A DNA stretch of 64,000 bases, from positions 1 to 64,000 of the forward strand of contig CACGMC010000001.1 of assembly GCA_902574035.1 (NCBI GenBank). Direction: 5' to 3'. The notes under the pieces are model-generated. The model had not been told where the DNA came from, did no database searches, and saw only the letters and a program-made list of their open reading frames with translations. A program made the translations under genes and the position numbers. Positions 1 through 10,190 of this stretch are shown piece by piece (position 1 is the first letter of the stretch; each line of letters opens with the position of its first letter). The DNA is from an uncultured Pelagibacteraceae bacterium (lineage in GTDB: Bacteria; Pseudomonadota; Alphaproteobacteria; Pelagibacterales; Pelagibacteraceae).

Positions 1-264
1 ATATTTTTAATTATTTTACTACTAGTCTTCCTAATGATTAAATCAAATACACGTGAAAAGATTTTTTTTTCTTTTATAATAGGAGGTGCATTAGGAAATT
101 TATATGACAGGATAATTTTCAAAGCAGTTCCAGATTTTATAGATTTTCATGTACAAGAATTTCATTGGTTCACTTTTAATATCGCAGATATTTTTATATC
201 ATTAGGTATAATTTTCATGATATTAAATGAGTTAGTATTTACAAAACAAAAAGATGAAAACTAA
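1..264 (+). CDS. lspA: Signal peptidase II (lipoprotein signal peptidase), C-terminal part, truncated by window start
   Basis: Reading frame open from base 1; GGALGNLYDR...DFIDFH...FNIADIFISLG motifs typical of LspA. Confidence 0.9.
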   Translation: MFLIILLLVFLMIKSNTREKIFFSFIIGGALGNLYDRIIFKAVPDFIDFHVQEFHWFTFNIADIFISLGIIFMILNELVFTKQKDEN

Positions 265-544
265 AATTATATTTCTATTTTTTCTTTTAGTAGCATGTGG
301 TTCTCTCGATGAAGCTGGGAAAGCCTTAAGAAATGAAAAAGTTAGAACAACAGATGAATTTTTAATTGAAAAAAGAGGCCCTTTATCTGTCCCACCTAAA
401 ATGGGTGAGCTACCAAAACCAAATTCGAGTGGAGAAATTAAAAAAGAAAATAAAGATATTTTAGGAAATTTAGGTGAAGATGGAGGGCAAAAAGAAAAAT
501 CCGAGCTCGAAAACATTTTTTTGGAGGAAATTAGAAAAAATTAA
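254..544 (+). CDS. Small lipoprotein, DUF3035-like
   Basis: Lipobox-like LLVACGSL signal; EKRGPLSVPP... pattern; directly follows lspA. Confidence 0.6.
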   Translation: MKTKIIFLFFLLVACGSLDEAGKALRNEKVRTTDEFLIEKRGPLSVPPKMGELPKPNSSGEIKKENKDILGNLGEDGGQKEKSELENIFLEEIRKN

Positions 545-1767
545 TGTCTAATTTAAAGAATATTAATTTTGAGAACTTTATCCCGAATGATAAATTTAAA
601 GCATCAAAAAGTTCAAATAAAAAAACATTTTATAACTTACTTAAAAAAATAAACAAAAAGATAAAAGAAAAAAACAATATTTTTAATTCCTTTTCTCATG
701 ATTTTAAACTTAACTTTAATTTTAAAGAAATTAAAAAATTTAAAAAATTCAAAAGAATTATAACTATCGGATTTGGAGGATCAATTTTAGGTGCACAAGC
801 AATAAATTCATTCTTGAAAAGAAAAACAAGTAAGGAACTTATTTTTATAAATAATCTTGATTTTGATCAGATAAAAAAACTTAATAAAATAAATAATTTA
901 AGAAATTCACTTTTTGTTATAATATCTAAGTCAGGGAACACAATCGAAATTTTATCAATAATTGATTCTCTAAGAAAAAGTGCAAATTTTAATAAGAATA
1001 ACTCTGTGGTAATTACTGATGACAAAAATAGTTATCTAAATTCTTTTGCAAAAAAACTTAAAATAAAAATATTTACTCATAGAAAATTTATTGGAGGAAG
1101 ATATTCAGTTTTTACCGAAACAGCTCTGATCCCCTGTTATTTAATGGGAGTGAATATTTTTAAATTCAAAAAAAATATTCTTAATTTTCTAAACAAAAAA
1201 AAATATACACTAATTGAAAATTTAACTAATTTATCAAAAATATATGACTCCAAAAAAATTAACTCTATTGTTTTATTAAATTATTGCAATAATCTAGAAT
1301 ATTTTTTGTTGTGGTGCCAGCAACTTATTGCTGAAAGTTTAGGTAAGAAAGGAAAAGGAATAATACCGTTAATATCTTTAGCGCCTAGAGATAATCATAG
1401 TCTTCTTCAGCTTTATCTAGATGGACCTAGAGATAATTTTTTTTATATATTTTCTTCAAAGGAAAGAAAAAAAACGAAAAAAAACAAAGGACTATTTGTT
1501 GAGGCGTTAAATAACAAAAAAATGGACGAAATACTTGAAAATCAAAGAAATGCAACGATTTCATTATTTAAAAATAAAAAAATACCTTTTCTTTCTATAG
1601 AGATCAATAAGAGAGACGAAGAAACTCTTGGAGAATTATTTTCATATTTTATTTTGGAAACTGTTCTTATCGCCGAAAAATTAAGAATTAATCCCTATGA
1701 TCAACCCGCAGTGGAACAATTAAAAAAAATTTCAAAAAAAATTTTATTTACAAAGATCCAAAAATAA
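544..1767 (+). CDS. pgi: Glucose-6-phosphate isomerase
   Basis: GFGGSILGAQAI, SKSGNTIEIL, NPYDQPAVEQLK motifs. Confidence 0.85.
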   Translation: MSNLKNINFENFIPNDKFKASKSSNKKTFYNLLKKINKKIKEKNNIFNSFSHDFKLNFNFKEIKKFKKFKRIITIGFGGSILGAQAINSFLKRKTSKELIFINNLDFDQIKKLNKINNLRNSLFVIISKSGNTIEILSIIDSLRKSANFNKNNSVVITDDKNSYLNSFAKKLKIKIFTHRKFIGGRYSVFTETALIPCYLMGVNIFKFKKNILNFLNKKKYTLIENLTNLSKIYDSKKINSIVLLNYCNNLEYFLLWCQQLIAESLGKKGKGIIPLISLAPRDNHSLLQLYLDGPRDNFFYIFSSKERKKTKKNKGLFVEALNNKKMDEILENQRNATISLFKNKKIPFLSIEINKRDEETLGELFSYFILETVLIAEKLRINPYDQPAVEQLKKISKKILFTKIQK

Positions 1768-2308
1768 TTTTTGATCTACCATAATTTTTTTCTAGTTCTA
1801 CTTTAAAAAAATTATCTAGTTTTTCCTTACATTTTCTCTCACGATGTATAATAATTTTGTTTTCTTTATTAAATATTTTTTTTTCTTTTATAATCTTAAT
1901 AACCTCAATATATGAGAGATCTTTGTACGGAGGATCTAGAAAGATTAGGTCAAATTTATCTTTGAAACTTAATTTTTCAAGATAATATTTTATATCCTGA
2001 GTTATAAGTTCAGTTTTACTTGTTAAATTTAAATCACTTATATTTTTTTTTAAAATTGAAAAGGCCAAAGGATCTTTCTCTACAAATACAACTTTATTTA
2101 CATTTCTAGACAAACACTCAATTCCAAAGGAGCCTATTCCTGAGTATAAATCTAAAATATTTGCTTTTTCTAAACTTAATTTTGTCTTTTTTCCATGAAC
2201 AATAACATTAAAAATATTTTCTCTGACATAATCTCTGAGTGGTCTAGTTTTGAGTGATTTAGTATATAATATTTTTTTTCCTCTGAGTTTACCACTTATT
2301 ATTCTCAT
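1748..2308 (-). CDS. rsmD: 16S rRNA (guanine966-N2)-methyltransferase
   Basis: MRIISGKLRGKKI...RPLRDYVRENIFN, DPPY motif; internal ATG at 2308 preferred over ORF start. Confidence 0.88.
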   Translation of the reverse strand: MRIISGKLRGKKILYTKSLKTRPLRDYVRENIFNVIVHGKKTKLSLEKANILDLYSGIGSFGIECLSRNVNKVVFVEKDPLAFSILKKNISDLNLTSKTELITQDIKYYLEKLSFKDKFDLIFLDPPYKDLSYIEVIKIIKEKKIFNKENKIIIHRERKCKEKLDNFFKVELEKNYGRSKIIFGSL

Positions 2309-3570
2309 AATTTTTGTATTACTCTCCAACCAATATCTTTTCGATAAAAACCATCTTGCCAATTAATTTTTTTTATCAATTTAATAATTTTCTTTCTTAT
2401 TTGTTTAAAATTATGTCCTTTACTAACGATATTTAAAACCCTTCCCCCAGAGGAAATAATATTTTTTTCATTTTTTTTTGTTCCAGCATGTAAAATAAAT
2501 AAATCTTTTTTATCTTTAATCTTTTTTAATTTAATAATTGAACCCTTTTTATAATTTCCAGGATATCCTTTTGAACATAAAACGATAGTCATACATTTAT
2601 CTTTTTCCCAATTTAATTTTAATTTATTTAATTGATTTTTGAGAGAATAATTTATTACTTTAATCAAATCAGTTTTTAGTCTAGGTATTATAACCTGACA
2701 CTCAGGATCTCCCATTCTAACATTATATTCAATTAAATATGGGTCTTTGTTTTTAATCATTAAACCAACATAAAGAAAACCCCTATAAAATTGTTTTTTG
2801 TCTTTTAAAGCTTTTAAAGTTGGTTTAACAATTCTCGAGATAATTTTTTTTTCTAATTCTTTATTGATAATTGGTGCTGGAGAATATGCACCCATACCAC
2901 CAGTATTTGGTCCTTTTTCTCTCTCATAAACTTTTTTATGATCTTGAGCTGAACCGAATTTGATAAAATTATTTTTATCAACCACTAGAAAGTAACTTGC
3001 CTCTTCTCCTTCTAAAAATTCTTCAATTACAACTTTACTTGAACTTTTAAACTTTCCTTGAAATATTTGTTCAGAAATATTGAAAGCTTCTCTTTTGGTT
3101 TTGCATATGACTACACCTTTCCCAGCAGCCAAGCCATCTGCCTTTATAACAACAGGTAAACTAAATTTATTTATAGAAAATTTAAAATCTTTTTTATTTT
3201 TACAAATCTTAAAATTTGCAGTTGGTATCTTATATTTCCTACAAATTAATTTCATAAACGCTTTTGAACCTTCAAGCTGAGATGCGAACTTATTTGGCCC
3301 AAAGGCTTTAATTTTGTTTTTCTCAAGAAAATTTACTATACCCTTTACCAAGGGTTCCTCAGGGCCTACAACAACTAACTGAATCTTAAAATACTTGAGA
3401 GTTTTAAGTAATAATTTAAAATTAAGAAAATTTATATCCAAATTTGTAGCTATTTTTGCAGTCCCAGCGTTACCAGGTATACAAAATATCTTATTGATTT
3501 TTTTGGAGTCTTTCAGCTTTCTACACAAAGCGTCTTCTCGACCTCCACTACCAATTAAAGCAATATTCAT
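2305..3570 (-). CDS. purD: Phosphoribosylamine--glycine ligase
   Basis: GSGGREDALCRKL, GPEEPLV, KADGLAAGKGVV, NTGGMGAYSPAP motifs. Confidence 0.95.
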   Translation of the reverse strand: MNIALIGSGGREDALCRKLKDSKKINKIFCIPGNAGTAKIATNLDINFLNFKLLLKTLKYFKIQLVVVGPEEPLVKGIVNFLEKNKIKAFGPNKFASQLEGSKAFMKLICRKYKIPTANFKICKNKKDFKFSINKFSLPVVIKADGLAAGKGVVICKTKREAFNISEQIFQGKFKSSSKVVIEEFLEGEEASYFLVVDKNNFIKFGSAQDHKKVYEREKGPNTGGMGAYSPAPIINKELEKKIISRIVKPTLKALKDKKQFYRGFLYVGLMIKNKDPYLIEYNVRMGDPECQVIIPRLKTDLIKVINYSLKNQLNKLKLNWEKDKCMTIVLCSKGYPGNYKKGSIIKLKKIKDKKDLFILHAGTKKNEKNIISSGGRVLNIVSKGHNFKQIRKKIIKLIKKINWQDGFYRKDIGWRVIQKL

Positions 3571-3580
3571 ATTAAAAGAT

Positions 3581-3793
3581 ATGTTATATATTACTAAAAT
3601 TATGGGTGGAATTAAAGCAAAGTTGAAATATTTAGCTAACAGTTTTAAAATTATTGAAAATGGCGATCATGTTGTATGTGCTGTTTCAAAAAAAAAAATC
3701 CCACTTGAAAATTTAAATTACTGGAATGTTGAGCTTCAAGAAGCATATTTTTCACCTGTAGAAGTTAAGAAAAGATTTGAAGAATTAAAGTAA
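3581..3793 (+). CDS. DUF2093 family protein
   Basis: YLANSFKIIENGDHVVCAVSKKKIPLENLNYWNVELQEAYFSPVE matches the DUF2093 pattern; start may be 3581 or 3602. Confidence 0.7.
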   Translation: MLYITKIMGGIKAKLKYLANSFKIIENGDHVVCAVSKKKIPLENLNYWNVELQEAYFSPVEVKKRFEELK

Positions 3794-3804
3794 TTAATTT
3801 TTAG

Positions 3805-4668
3805 TTATTTCCATCTATTATGTGTTAAAATCCATTGACCGGGATCTCTTAAAATTAACTTCTCTATAATATTATTAATTTTTTTCATTATCAATTCTTT
3901 GTTTTTTTTTTCACTTTCTAAAATATTAATTGGGCTTAGTATTTCCATTTCGAATCTATCATTCTCATCTCTCGATATATAAACTGGAACTATATCACAA
4001 TTAAAGCGAGAGGATAATTGCGCAGGTAAAGTTGTGGTGTGAGCCATACCATTGAAAAAACTTATTCTTGGTCCTTCACTTACTCTTTGATCTACCATTA
4101 ACGCAACGCTATAACCATTTTTCATATATTCTAATGACTCTTTTACACCATTTAAACCTTTTTTAATTTGGTTTTTACATACAAAAGTTTTTCTTAGGTA
4201 TTCCATAAAAGGATTTAAAAACATATTATTTAGAGGCCGGTAAATTGTTGCCAGTTTAATTTTAGCCCTAGTCAATTCCATGGACATTAATTCATAATTT
4301 GCAAAGTGACCAGAAACGAATATTACAGGTTTATTTTTTTTTAATATTTCATCTAAAAATTCTCTATTTTTGATACTTATGTGCTGAGATTTTTTTTTAA
4401 ATGCATCAAGATAAATATACTCTATAAATGTCTTACCATAGTTGGACCACATTTTTTTAATTATTAGTTTCCTTTCTAATTCACTCATCTCAGGCTTTAT
4501 TCTATTTAAATTATTATCAATAATTTTTTTAGATTTAAATAAACTTCCTAATTTCTCAAAAACGAAAGAAAAAAAAATTCTACTTAATTTTAAACCGATT
4601 ATTTTTGATATAATATAAAAAAAATAAATAATTACCGACTGAAAAAAATAATAAATTTTTTTTATCAT
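3805..4668 (-). CDS. lpxL: Lipid A biosynthesis lauroyl/myristoyl acyltransferase (LpxL/HtrB family)
   Basis: GHFANYE, VDQRVSEG, NGMAHTTTLPA motifs; neighbours lpxK/waaA. Confidence 0.85.
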   Translation of the reverse strand: MIKKIYYFFQSVIIYFFYIISKIIGLKLSRIFFSFVFEKLGSLFKSKKIIDNNLNRIKPEMSELERKLIIKKMWSNYGKTFIEYIYLDAFKKKSQHISIKNREFLDEILKKNKPVIFVSGHFANYELMSMELTRAKIKLATIYRPLNNMFLNPFMEYLRKTFVCKNQIKKGLNGVKESLEYMKNGYSVALMVDQRVSEGPRISFFNGMAHTTTLPAQLSSRFNCDIVPVYISRDENDRFEMEILSPINILESEKKNKELIMKKINNIIEKLILRDPGQWILTHNRWK

Positions 4669-5591
4669 AAACTTCTCAATAGTTCCTTTTCAAAATTTTT
4701 ATTATTTACTATTTTAAGATCCACAGAAATATAATCAATTTTTTTTAAACCCAATTGTTTAATTCTAAAAAAATCTTTTTCTGTTGTAATTAATTTTAGA
4801 CCGTCCTCTTTTGCTTTTGACACTAATCCTTCTATATCTCTTTTAGTATAATTATAATGATCAGGAAATGAAATCTGTTCTTTAATTTTAAAACCAGTAT
4901 CTTTTAATAATCTAAAAAAATTTTCCGAATTTCCTATTCCAGCAAACGCTAGTACTTTTCTACTTTTAAACTTCTTCAAATTTCTAACTACATATTTTGA
5001 TTGATAAATTTCAATGCCATTTGATATAGATTTTAATTTTTTTTCAAATGCAATATTACGTTTTCCATTAATCACTGCTATTTTACAACTTTTAACTTTT
5101 CCTAATTGTTCTCTTAGTGGACCTGCCGGTAATAAAAAACCATTACCTATCAGATCAAAACTATTAAAACATATTATATTACAATCTTTAGCAATGGAGA
5201 CATCCTGCAGACCATCATCCATTATAATTACATTATTATTTTTTGCTTCTGCTTTTGAAATTGATAAAGATCTCTGTTTATCAGTAAAAAAATGTTTGAC
5301 CTTACTTTTTGTAAAACTGATCTCATCTAAATGAGCGGTGTAATACTTTCTTACAATTGCAGGTTTAAAGTTTTTCTTTTTAAGTAAGTTATAAATATAA
5401 ATACTTAAAGGAGTTTTGCCTGTTCCACCAATGAAGATATTTCCTACACAAACTACCGGAACTCTAGGTCTATATTCCGTAATCAAATAAGATTTTAAAA
5501 TATTAAATGTTAATGTTATTAAAGATAGAGGAAATAAACAAATAGAAAAAAAATTAATATTATTCCAAAACTTAGGTTTTTTAAATTTCAT
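4665..5591 (-). CDS. lpxK: Tetraacyldisaccharide 4'-kinase
   Basis: VGNIFIGGTGKTPL Walker A and DDGLQ motifs. Confidence 0.93.
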   Translation of the reverse strand: MKFKKPKFWNNINFFSICLFPLSLITLTFNILKSYLITEYRPRVPVVCVGNIFIGGTGKTPLSIYIYNLLKKKNFKPAIVRKYYTAHLDEISFTKSKVKHFFTDKQRSLSISKAEAKNNNVIIMDDGLQDVSIAKDCNIICFNSFDLIGNGFLLPAGPLREQLGKVKSCKIAVINGKRNIAFEKKLKSISNGIEIYQSKYVVRNLKKFKSRKVLAFAGIGNSENFFRLLKDTGFKIKEQISFPDHYNYTKRDIEGLVSKAKEDGLKLITTEKDFFRIKQLGLKKIDYISVDLKIVNNKNFEKELLRSL

Positions 5592-6853
5592 TTACTTAAC
5601 TCTAAGACTTCTTTAGTTGTTAAATCCAATATATTTTCACCGTATTGATTCAGTGCATCAATATTTTTTTTATTTATTTCTATCTTGTTATTAAAATCTC
5701 TAATTAAATTTTGTGATAATTCAATTTCACTTTTTACTTCATGGGCAATCTTTTTATTTTTCAAAAACTCATATATTTCCTTAAAGTTAGAGATATACGG
5801 ACCATGATAAATTTTACATCCACATTTAGCTGGTTCTATTGGATTTTGACCACCAACTTTAATTAATTTTTTAGACAACGATTTTCCCATAAATATACTT
5901 TCACAATTATAAAAATAATTAATCATTTCACCTATTGAATTTATAATTAAGATCTCAGAATCTTTAGATATATCCTCAAATCTATCTATAATCTGACTTT
6001 TAGTTTTAAAGACATTGCAGATATCATCAATTTCTTTTGAACGATTAATATGACGGGGAATGATTATAGTAACTACTTTGATACCCTTTTTTTTTATTAA
6101 ATTATGCGTTTTAAGTATCATTTCTTCCTCCTCTGGATGAGTACTAGCCGCGCACCAAATTTTATAACTATTAAAAATAGATTTAAGCTCACTATATTTT
6201 TTTTCACTATTCACATTTGTGCAAAATTTTAAGTTTCCAATAAATTTTACATTTGTTGCCCCAAGAGATTTTAAATTATTTTCAGACTCCTTGCTTGATG
6301 AAAGACATAAGTTGTATAAGCTAAATAACTTTAATGACAAATATGAGAGGAACTTCCATCTTTTAAATGTTTTCATTGTTATCCGTCCATTAAGTAATAC
6401 TAAAGGAATTTTTCTTTGAGATATTTCAATTAAGTAATTTGGCCAAATTTCAGAGTCAACAAATATTACCAATTCTGGTTTCCAATGATTTAAAAATTTT
6501 TTTACCAAAAAATTAATATCTAAAGGAAAAAAACGATGTTGAAAATTATTTTTATTATACTTTTTTTTTTCAATAAGTTTACTGGAACTCAAAGTAGTTG
6601 AAGTAAGTAAAATAAATATATTATCATCATTTTTTATTAACCTAGAAATCAAAGGGAAAACACTATTTGTTTCACCTATACTTGCAGCATGAATCCAAAT
6701 AATTTTTTTGTTATTCGGAAGAAAAGACTCATCGATTGATATTTTTTCTTTAAATCTTATTTTATCTTCTTTATTAAAATATATTCTTAGAATAGTAATT
6801 AATACAAATAATGGAAACAAAAAAAAAGTTAAAATTCTGTAAAAGAAAATCAT
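5588..6853 (-). CDS. waaA: 3-deoxy-D-manno-octulosonic acid transferase
   Basis: HAASIGE, DSEIWPN, LNGRI, GGQNPIEPA motifs. Confidence 0.92.
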   Translation of the reverse strand: MIFFYRILTFFLFPLFVLITILRIYFNKEDKIRFKEKISIDESFLPNNKKIIWIHAASIGETNSVFPLISRLIKNDDNIFILLTSTTLSSSKLIEKKKYNKNNFQHRFFPLDINFLVKKFLNHWKPELVIFVDSEIWPNYLIEISQRKIPLVLLNGRITMKTFKRWKFLSYLSLKLFSLYNLCLSSSKESENNLKSLGATNVKFIGNLKFCTNVNSEKKYSELKSIFNSYKIWCAASTHPEEEEMILKTHNLIKKKGIKVVTIIIPRHINRSKEIDDICNVFKTKSQIIDRFEDISKDSEILIINSIGEMINYFYNCESIFMGKSLSKKLIKVGGQNPIEPAKCGCKIYHGPYISNFKEIYEFLKNKKIAHEVKSEIELSQNLIRDFNNKIEINKKNIDALNQYGENILDLTTKEVLELSK

Positions 6854-6859
6854 AAATCT

Positions 6860-8602
6860 CTATTTTAATTGTTTTTCATATAATAATTTGTAGTAATCAC
6901 AATTTTTTATAAGTTCTTCATGAGTACCTGAGTCTATCAAAATCCCTTTTTTTATTACAAAAATTTTATCTGCGTTATGTATGGTCGACAACCTGTGCGC
7001 TATTACAAGAGTAGTTTTATTTTTTGTCAAATTTTTAATAGCGCTTTGTACTACTTCCTCAGACTCAGCATCTAAAGATGAAGTTGCTTCATCTAAAAGA
7101 ATTATTGGAGATTTTTTAAGAATTGCTCTTGCTATCGAAAGTCTCTGTTTTTGACCCCCTGAAAGTCTTATTCCGTTTTCACCTATCAAAGTATCATGTT
7201 TTTGAGGTAAATCTTGTATAAATTCTTCTGCAGCAGCAAATTTACAAGCCTCACTGAACTCTTCCTCAGAGGCATTTTCATTAGCATACAATATATTTTC
7301 TCTTACAGAATTATCAAAAAGAATTACATCTTGACTGACAAGTGAAATCGATTTTCTAAGTGATTTTAAGTTTACAGACCGAATGTCTTGTTCATCTATT
7401 AGAATTTTACCGTTTTGAGGATCGTAAAACCTTGGAAGTAAATTAATAATTGTACTTTTTCCTGCTCCACTATGACCTACAAATGCAGCCATTGTACCGC
7501 CCTTAATGTTTAAATTTATATCTTTGACTGCTCTTTCATTTGAATTTTCATATTCAAAACTGACATTTGAAAATTTAATATCGCCTTTTGAGGGTTTAAG
7601 ATCTGAAAGATCTTTATCGTTATTAATTTTTATTGGTTGATCAATTACACTGTAAATTCTTTTAGCTCCTGCAGCTCCAGAAAATACTACCATGTTAATT
7701 GTAGCTAGAGACCTAATTGGTTGGTAAGCAAGCATCATTGCGGCCAAAAAAGAAAAAAATTGATTTACTTGTAACTCTCCAGAAGAAATTAATGAACCTG
7801 AAAAAAATATGAAACCTGCAATCATAAATCCTGTTAATATTTCCATTAAAGGTGTAGCCCTCACAATAATAGAAGATATTTTTGCCCCCTTATTTACCAT
7901 TTCAAAAATAATATTTTTAGACTTTTGAAATTCAGCGTCTTCTTTTTGATAGATTCTTATCATTTTTGATGCCTTTAGAATTTCTGATAAATTAGCTGTT
8001 AGTCTCCCAGAAATTTCACCAGCCTCTGTAACAGCTTTACCTATCCGTTTTCCAAGTGATTTAGCAAGTCCTGCTGCCAATGGCATCATTATTAATGCAA
8101 ATAATGTAAGCTTCCAATTTTGGTAAATCATGACACCAACTAAAGCTATTAATGTCATAGAGTCTTTCATAGAATTAAGTATGCCTGTGCTACATAAAGA
8201 GTTTACTTGTCCAGCATCAAAATTAATATTTGATATAAACTTACCTGAGTGTTTTTTTTCAATTGTCGCAATATCGGTGTTTAAAATATACTTTGCAACT
8301 TTTGTTTGAAGTTCCCCAGAAATTTGTTGACCAGTTTTTATTAGTAGAATTCTTGCAAAATACAAACAAATACCTTTAGATGAAAATGCTAATATAATTG
8401 CCAATGGAATAACCCAAGCATAAGTTTGATTGTTTTCAATAAATATTTTTTTTACTGCAGGATCTAACAACCAAGCAATTGCTGAGGTGCTTAAGGAAAC
8501 TATTAAAGATAAAAAGAGTGATAAGAAAATACGATTTAGATATCTATTAACATGATCCCTATAAAGTCTTTTCAAAATTAATTTTAATTCTTCAAATTTC
8601 AT
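6860..8602 (-). CDS. msbA: Lipid A export ABC transporter, permease/ATP-binding
   Basis: 6-TM ABC exporter with GHSGAGKST Walker A, LSGGQKQRLSIARA signature; sits in the lpx/waa operon. Confidence 0.9.
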   Translation of the reverse strand: MKFEELKLILKRLYRDHVNRYLNRIFLSLFLSLIVSLSTSAIAWLLDPAVKKIFIENNQTYAWVIPLAIILAFSSKGICLYFARILLIKTGQQISGELQTKVAKYILNTDIATIEKKHSGKFISNINFDAGQVNSLCSTGILNSMKDSMTLIALVGVMIYQNWKLTLFALIMMPLAAGLAKSLGKRIGKAVTEAGEISGRLTANLSEILKASKMIRIYQKEDAEFQKSKNIIFEMVNKGAKISSIIVRATPLMEILTGFMIAGFIFFSGSLISSGELQVNQFFSFLAAMMLAYQPIRSLATINMVVFSGAAGAKRIYSVIDQPIKINNDKDLSDLKPSKGDIKFSNVSFEYENSNERAVKDINLNIKGGTMAAFVGHSGAGKSTIINLLPRFYDPQNGKILIDEQDIRSVNLKSLRKSISLVSQDVILFDNSVRENILYANENASEEEFSEACKFAAAEEFIQDLPQKHDTLIGENGIRLSGGQKQRLSIARAILKKSPIILLDEATSSLDAESEEVVQSAIKNLTKNKTTLVIAHRLSTIHNADKIFVIKKGILIDSGTHEELIKNCDYYKLLYEKQLK

Positions 8603-8603
8603 T

Positions 8604-9464
8604 TTACAAAGAAAAAGTTAAAAAAGTTAAAAAAAGATAAAATCCTGAAAAATTATTGATTTTAAATGCCTGCATACAAGTTTTAGGTTTTTTTTTATCA
8701 AAAATATATATTTGGTAAAGTAAGGTAATAAAAAAAGCTGAGAATGGAATCAAAAAATAAAAAGATGCTGCGTTTAAATAAAAAAATATTAAAAGAACAA
8801 CTAGACTGATTACGTAACTGAAAAAAACAAATATTTTTATCATAGACTTAAATTTAATTGATGTTGATTTTACTCCTATTATCTCATCATCTATAATGTC
8901 CTGAGCGCCATAAACTGTGTCATAACCCAATGTCCAAAATATGGCCGCAGTGTAAACCAAGAATATATCTAGTGTTAAAAAATTACTCATCGCTACCCAT
9001 GCCATTATAATCCCCCAATTAAATGTTAAGCCTAGAAAGAGTTGTGGCCAGTAAGTAATCCTTTTCATGTATGGGTAAGTGAAAGCCAAAGTCATAGAGG
9101 CAAGACCAAGAATTATCGTAAAAAAATTAAATTGAATTAAAATTATAAAAGCAAAACTACACAGAATTAGAACATACATTAATGCTTTTTCTACTGATAT
9201 TAAATTTGCCGCTAGAGGTCTATTACGAGTCCTTTTTACTTTTTTATCTAATTTTTTATCTACTATATCATTTACAATGCATCCAGCACTTCTCATTAAT
9301 ACTGAACCTAAAAAGAATAAAACAATATAGAGCAAAAAAATTTCTATATTCTTGTTATATGAATACGCATAGGCCAACCCCCAACTACAAGGCCAAAACA
9401 ATAGTAAATAGCCTATCGGTCTATTTAGTCTTGTGAGATCGATGAATATTTTTAAATCTTTCAT
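8604..9464 (-). CDS. ubiA: 4-hydroxybenzoate polyprenyltransferase
   Basis: DLTRLNRPIGYLLLFWPC, NDIVDKKLDKKVKRTRNRPLA motifs. Confidence 0.92.
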   Translation of the reverse strand: MKDLKIFIDLTRLNRPIGYLLLFWPCSWGLAYAYSYNKNIEIFLLYIVLFFLGSVLMRSAGCIVNDIVDKKLDKKVKRTRNRPLAANLISVEKALMYVLILCSFAFIILIQFNFFTIILGLASMTLAFTYPYMKRITYWPQLFLGLTFNWGIIMAWVAMSNFLTLDIFLVYTAAIFWTLGYDTVYGAQDIIDDEIIGVKSTSIKFKSMIKIFVFFSYVISLVVLLIFFYLNAASFYFLIPFSAFFITLLYQIYIFDKKKPKTCMQAFKINNFSGFYLFLTFLTFSL

Positions 9465-9501
9465 TTAAATATGACTTGTAAATATCAAACGTAATATACA
9501 T

Positions 9502-9514
9502 AATCAATTTGATT
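9502..9514. promoter_or_regulatory. Perfect inverted repeat AATCAA-T-TTGATT in the ubiA/DUF2721 divergent gap
   Basis: Direct reading; function unknown. Confidence 0.25.
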
Positions 9515-9518
9515 CGTT

Positions 9519-9929
9519 ATGGATATTGATTACACAGTAGCAGCCCTTATGTTCCCTGCTATTCCCTTGATGATGACGATGTATAGCAATCGTTTTCACA
9601 CTCTTAGTGCGCTCATAAGGAAAATTCATGATCAATATACTTTTGAAAAAAAAATACCACCGGAGTGGGAAAATCAATTACACGTCCTGAATAAAAGAAC
9701 AAACTATTTGAAATATGTTATGGGCTTCGCATCCTTTGGTTTTCTTTTTAACATGCTAACAGTTTTATTGCTTTATCTAGATCTTGTTTTTCAAGCTAGA
9801 TTAAGCTTTGCTTTTTGTTGTCTTTGTATGATTTTTTCAATATTTATATTTTTACAAGAAGTAAGACTATCTAATGAAGCACTAAAGTACCATTTAAGTG
9901 ATATGGCCTCAATGAAAAAAGATTTATAA
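9519..9929 (+). CDS. DUF2721 family membrane protein
   Basis: AALMFPAIPLMM..YSNRFHTLSALIRKIH plus C-terminal TM segments. Confidence 0.7.
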   Translation: MDIDYTVAALMFPAIPLMMTMYSNRFHTLSALIRKIHDQYTFEKKIPPEWENQLHVLNKRTNYLKYVMGFASFGFLFNMLTVLLLYLDLVFQARLSFAFCCLCMIFSIFIFLQEVRLSNEALKYHLSDMASMKKDL

Positions 9930-10190
9930 TTTTTTATTTAATAAGTTCTTTTTAAATAAAGAAATGCCATTTTTAATTTTATAATTGTAAGACTCCCTGA
10001 AGGTATTTAGTTGCCAACCTTTCATTCTAGAAATAACTTCGTCTAAGTTTTTTGATTTCCATTCATTGGTTGTTTTCTCATCTTTCCACAAAATTTTTTC
10101 TTCATTGGTTCTTGCGCAACCATAACAGTATCCTGTTACTGGATCAGTTTTACAAATACTAATACATGGAGAAATTATTTTTTCATTCAT
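9924..10190 (-). CDS. DUF1289 domain protein (small Cys-rich)
   Basis: SPCISICKTDPVTGYCYGCARTNEEKILWKD. Confidence 0.8.
   Translation of the reverse strand: MNEKIISPCISICKTDPVTGYCYGCARTNEEKILWKDEKTTNEWKSKNLDEVISRMKGWQLNTFRESYNYKIKNGISLFKKNLLNKKL

Noticed and set aside
3395-3580. N-terminal part of the 132-aa ORF 3395..3793
   Set aside because: Antisense to purD; only the part from about 3581 onward matches DUF2093
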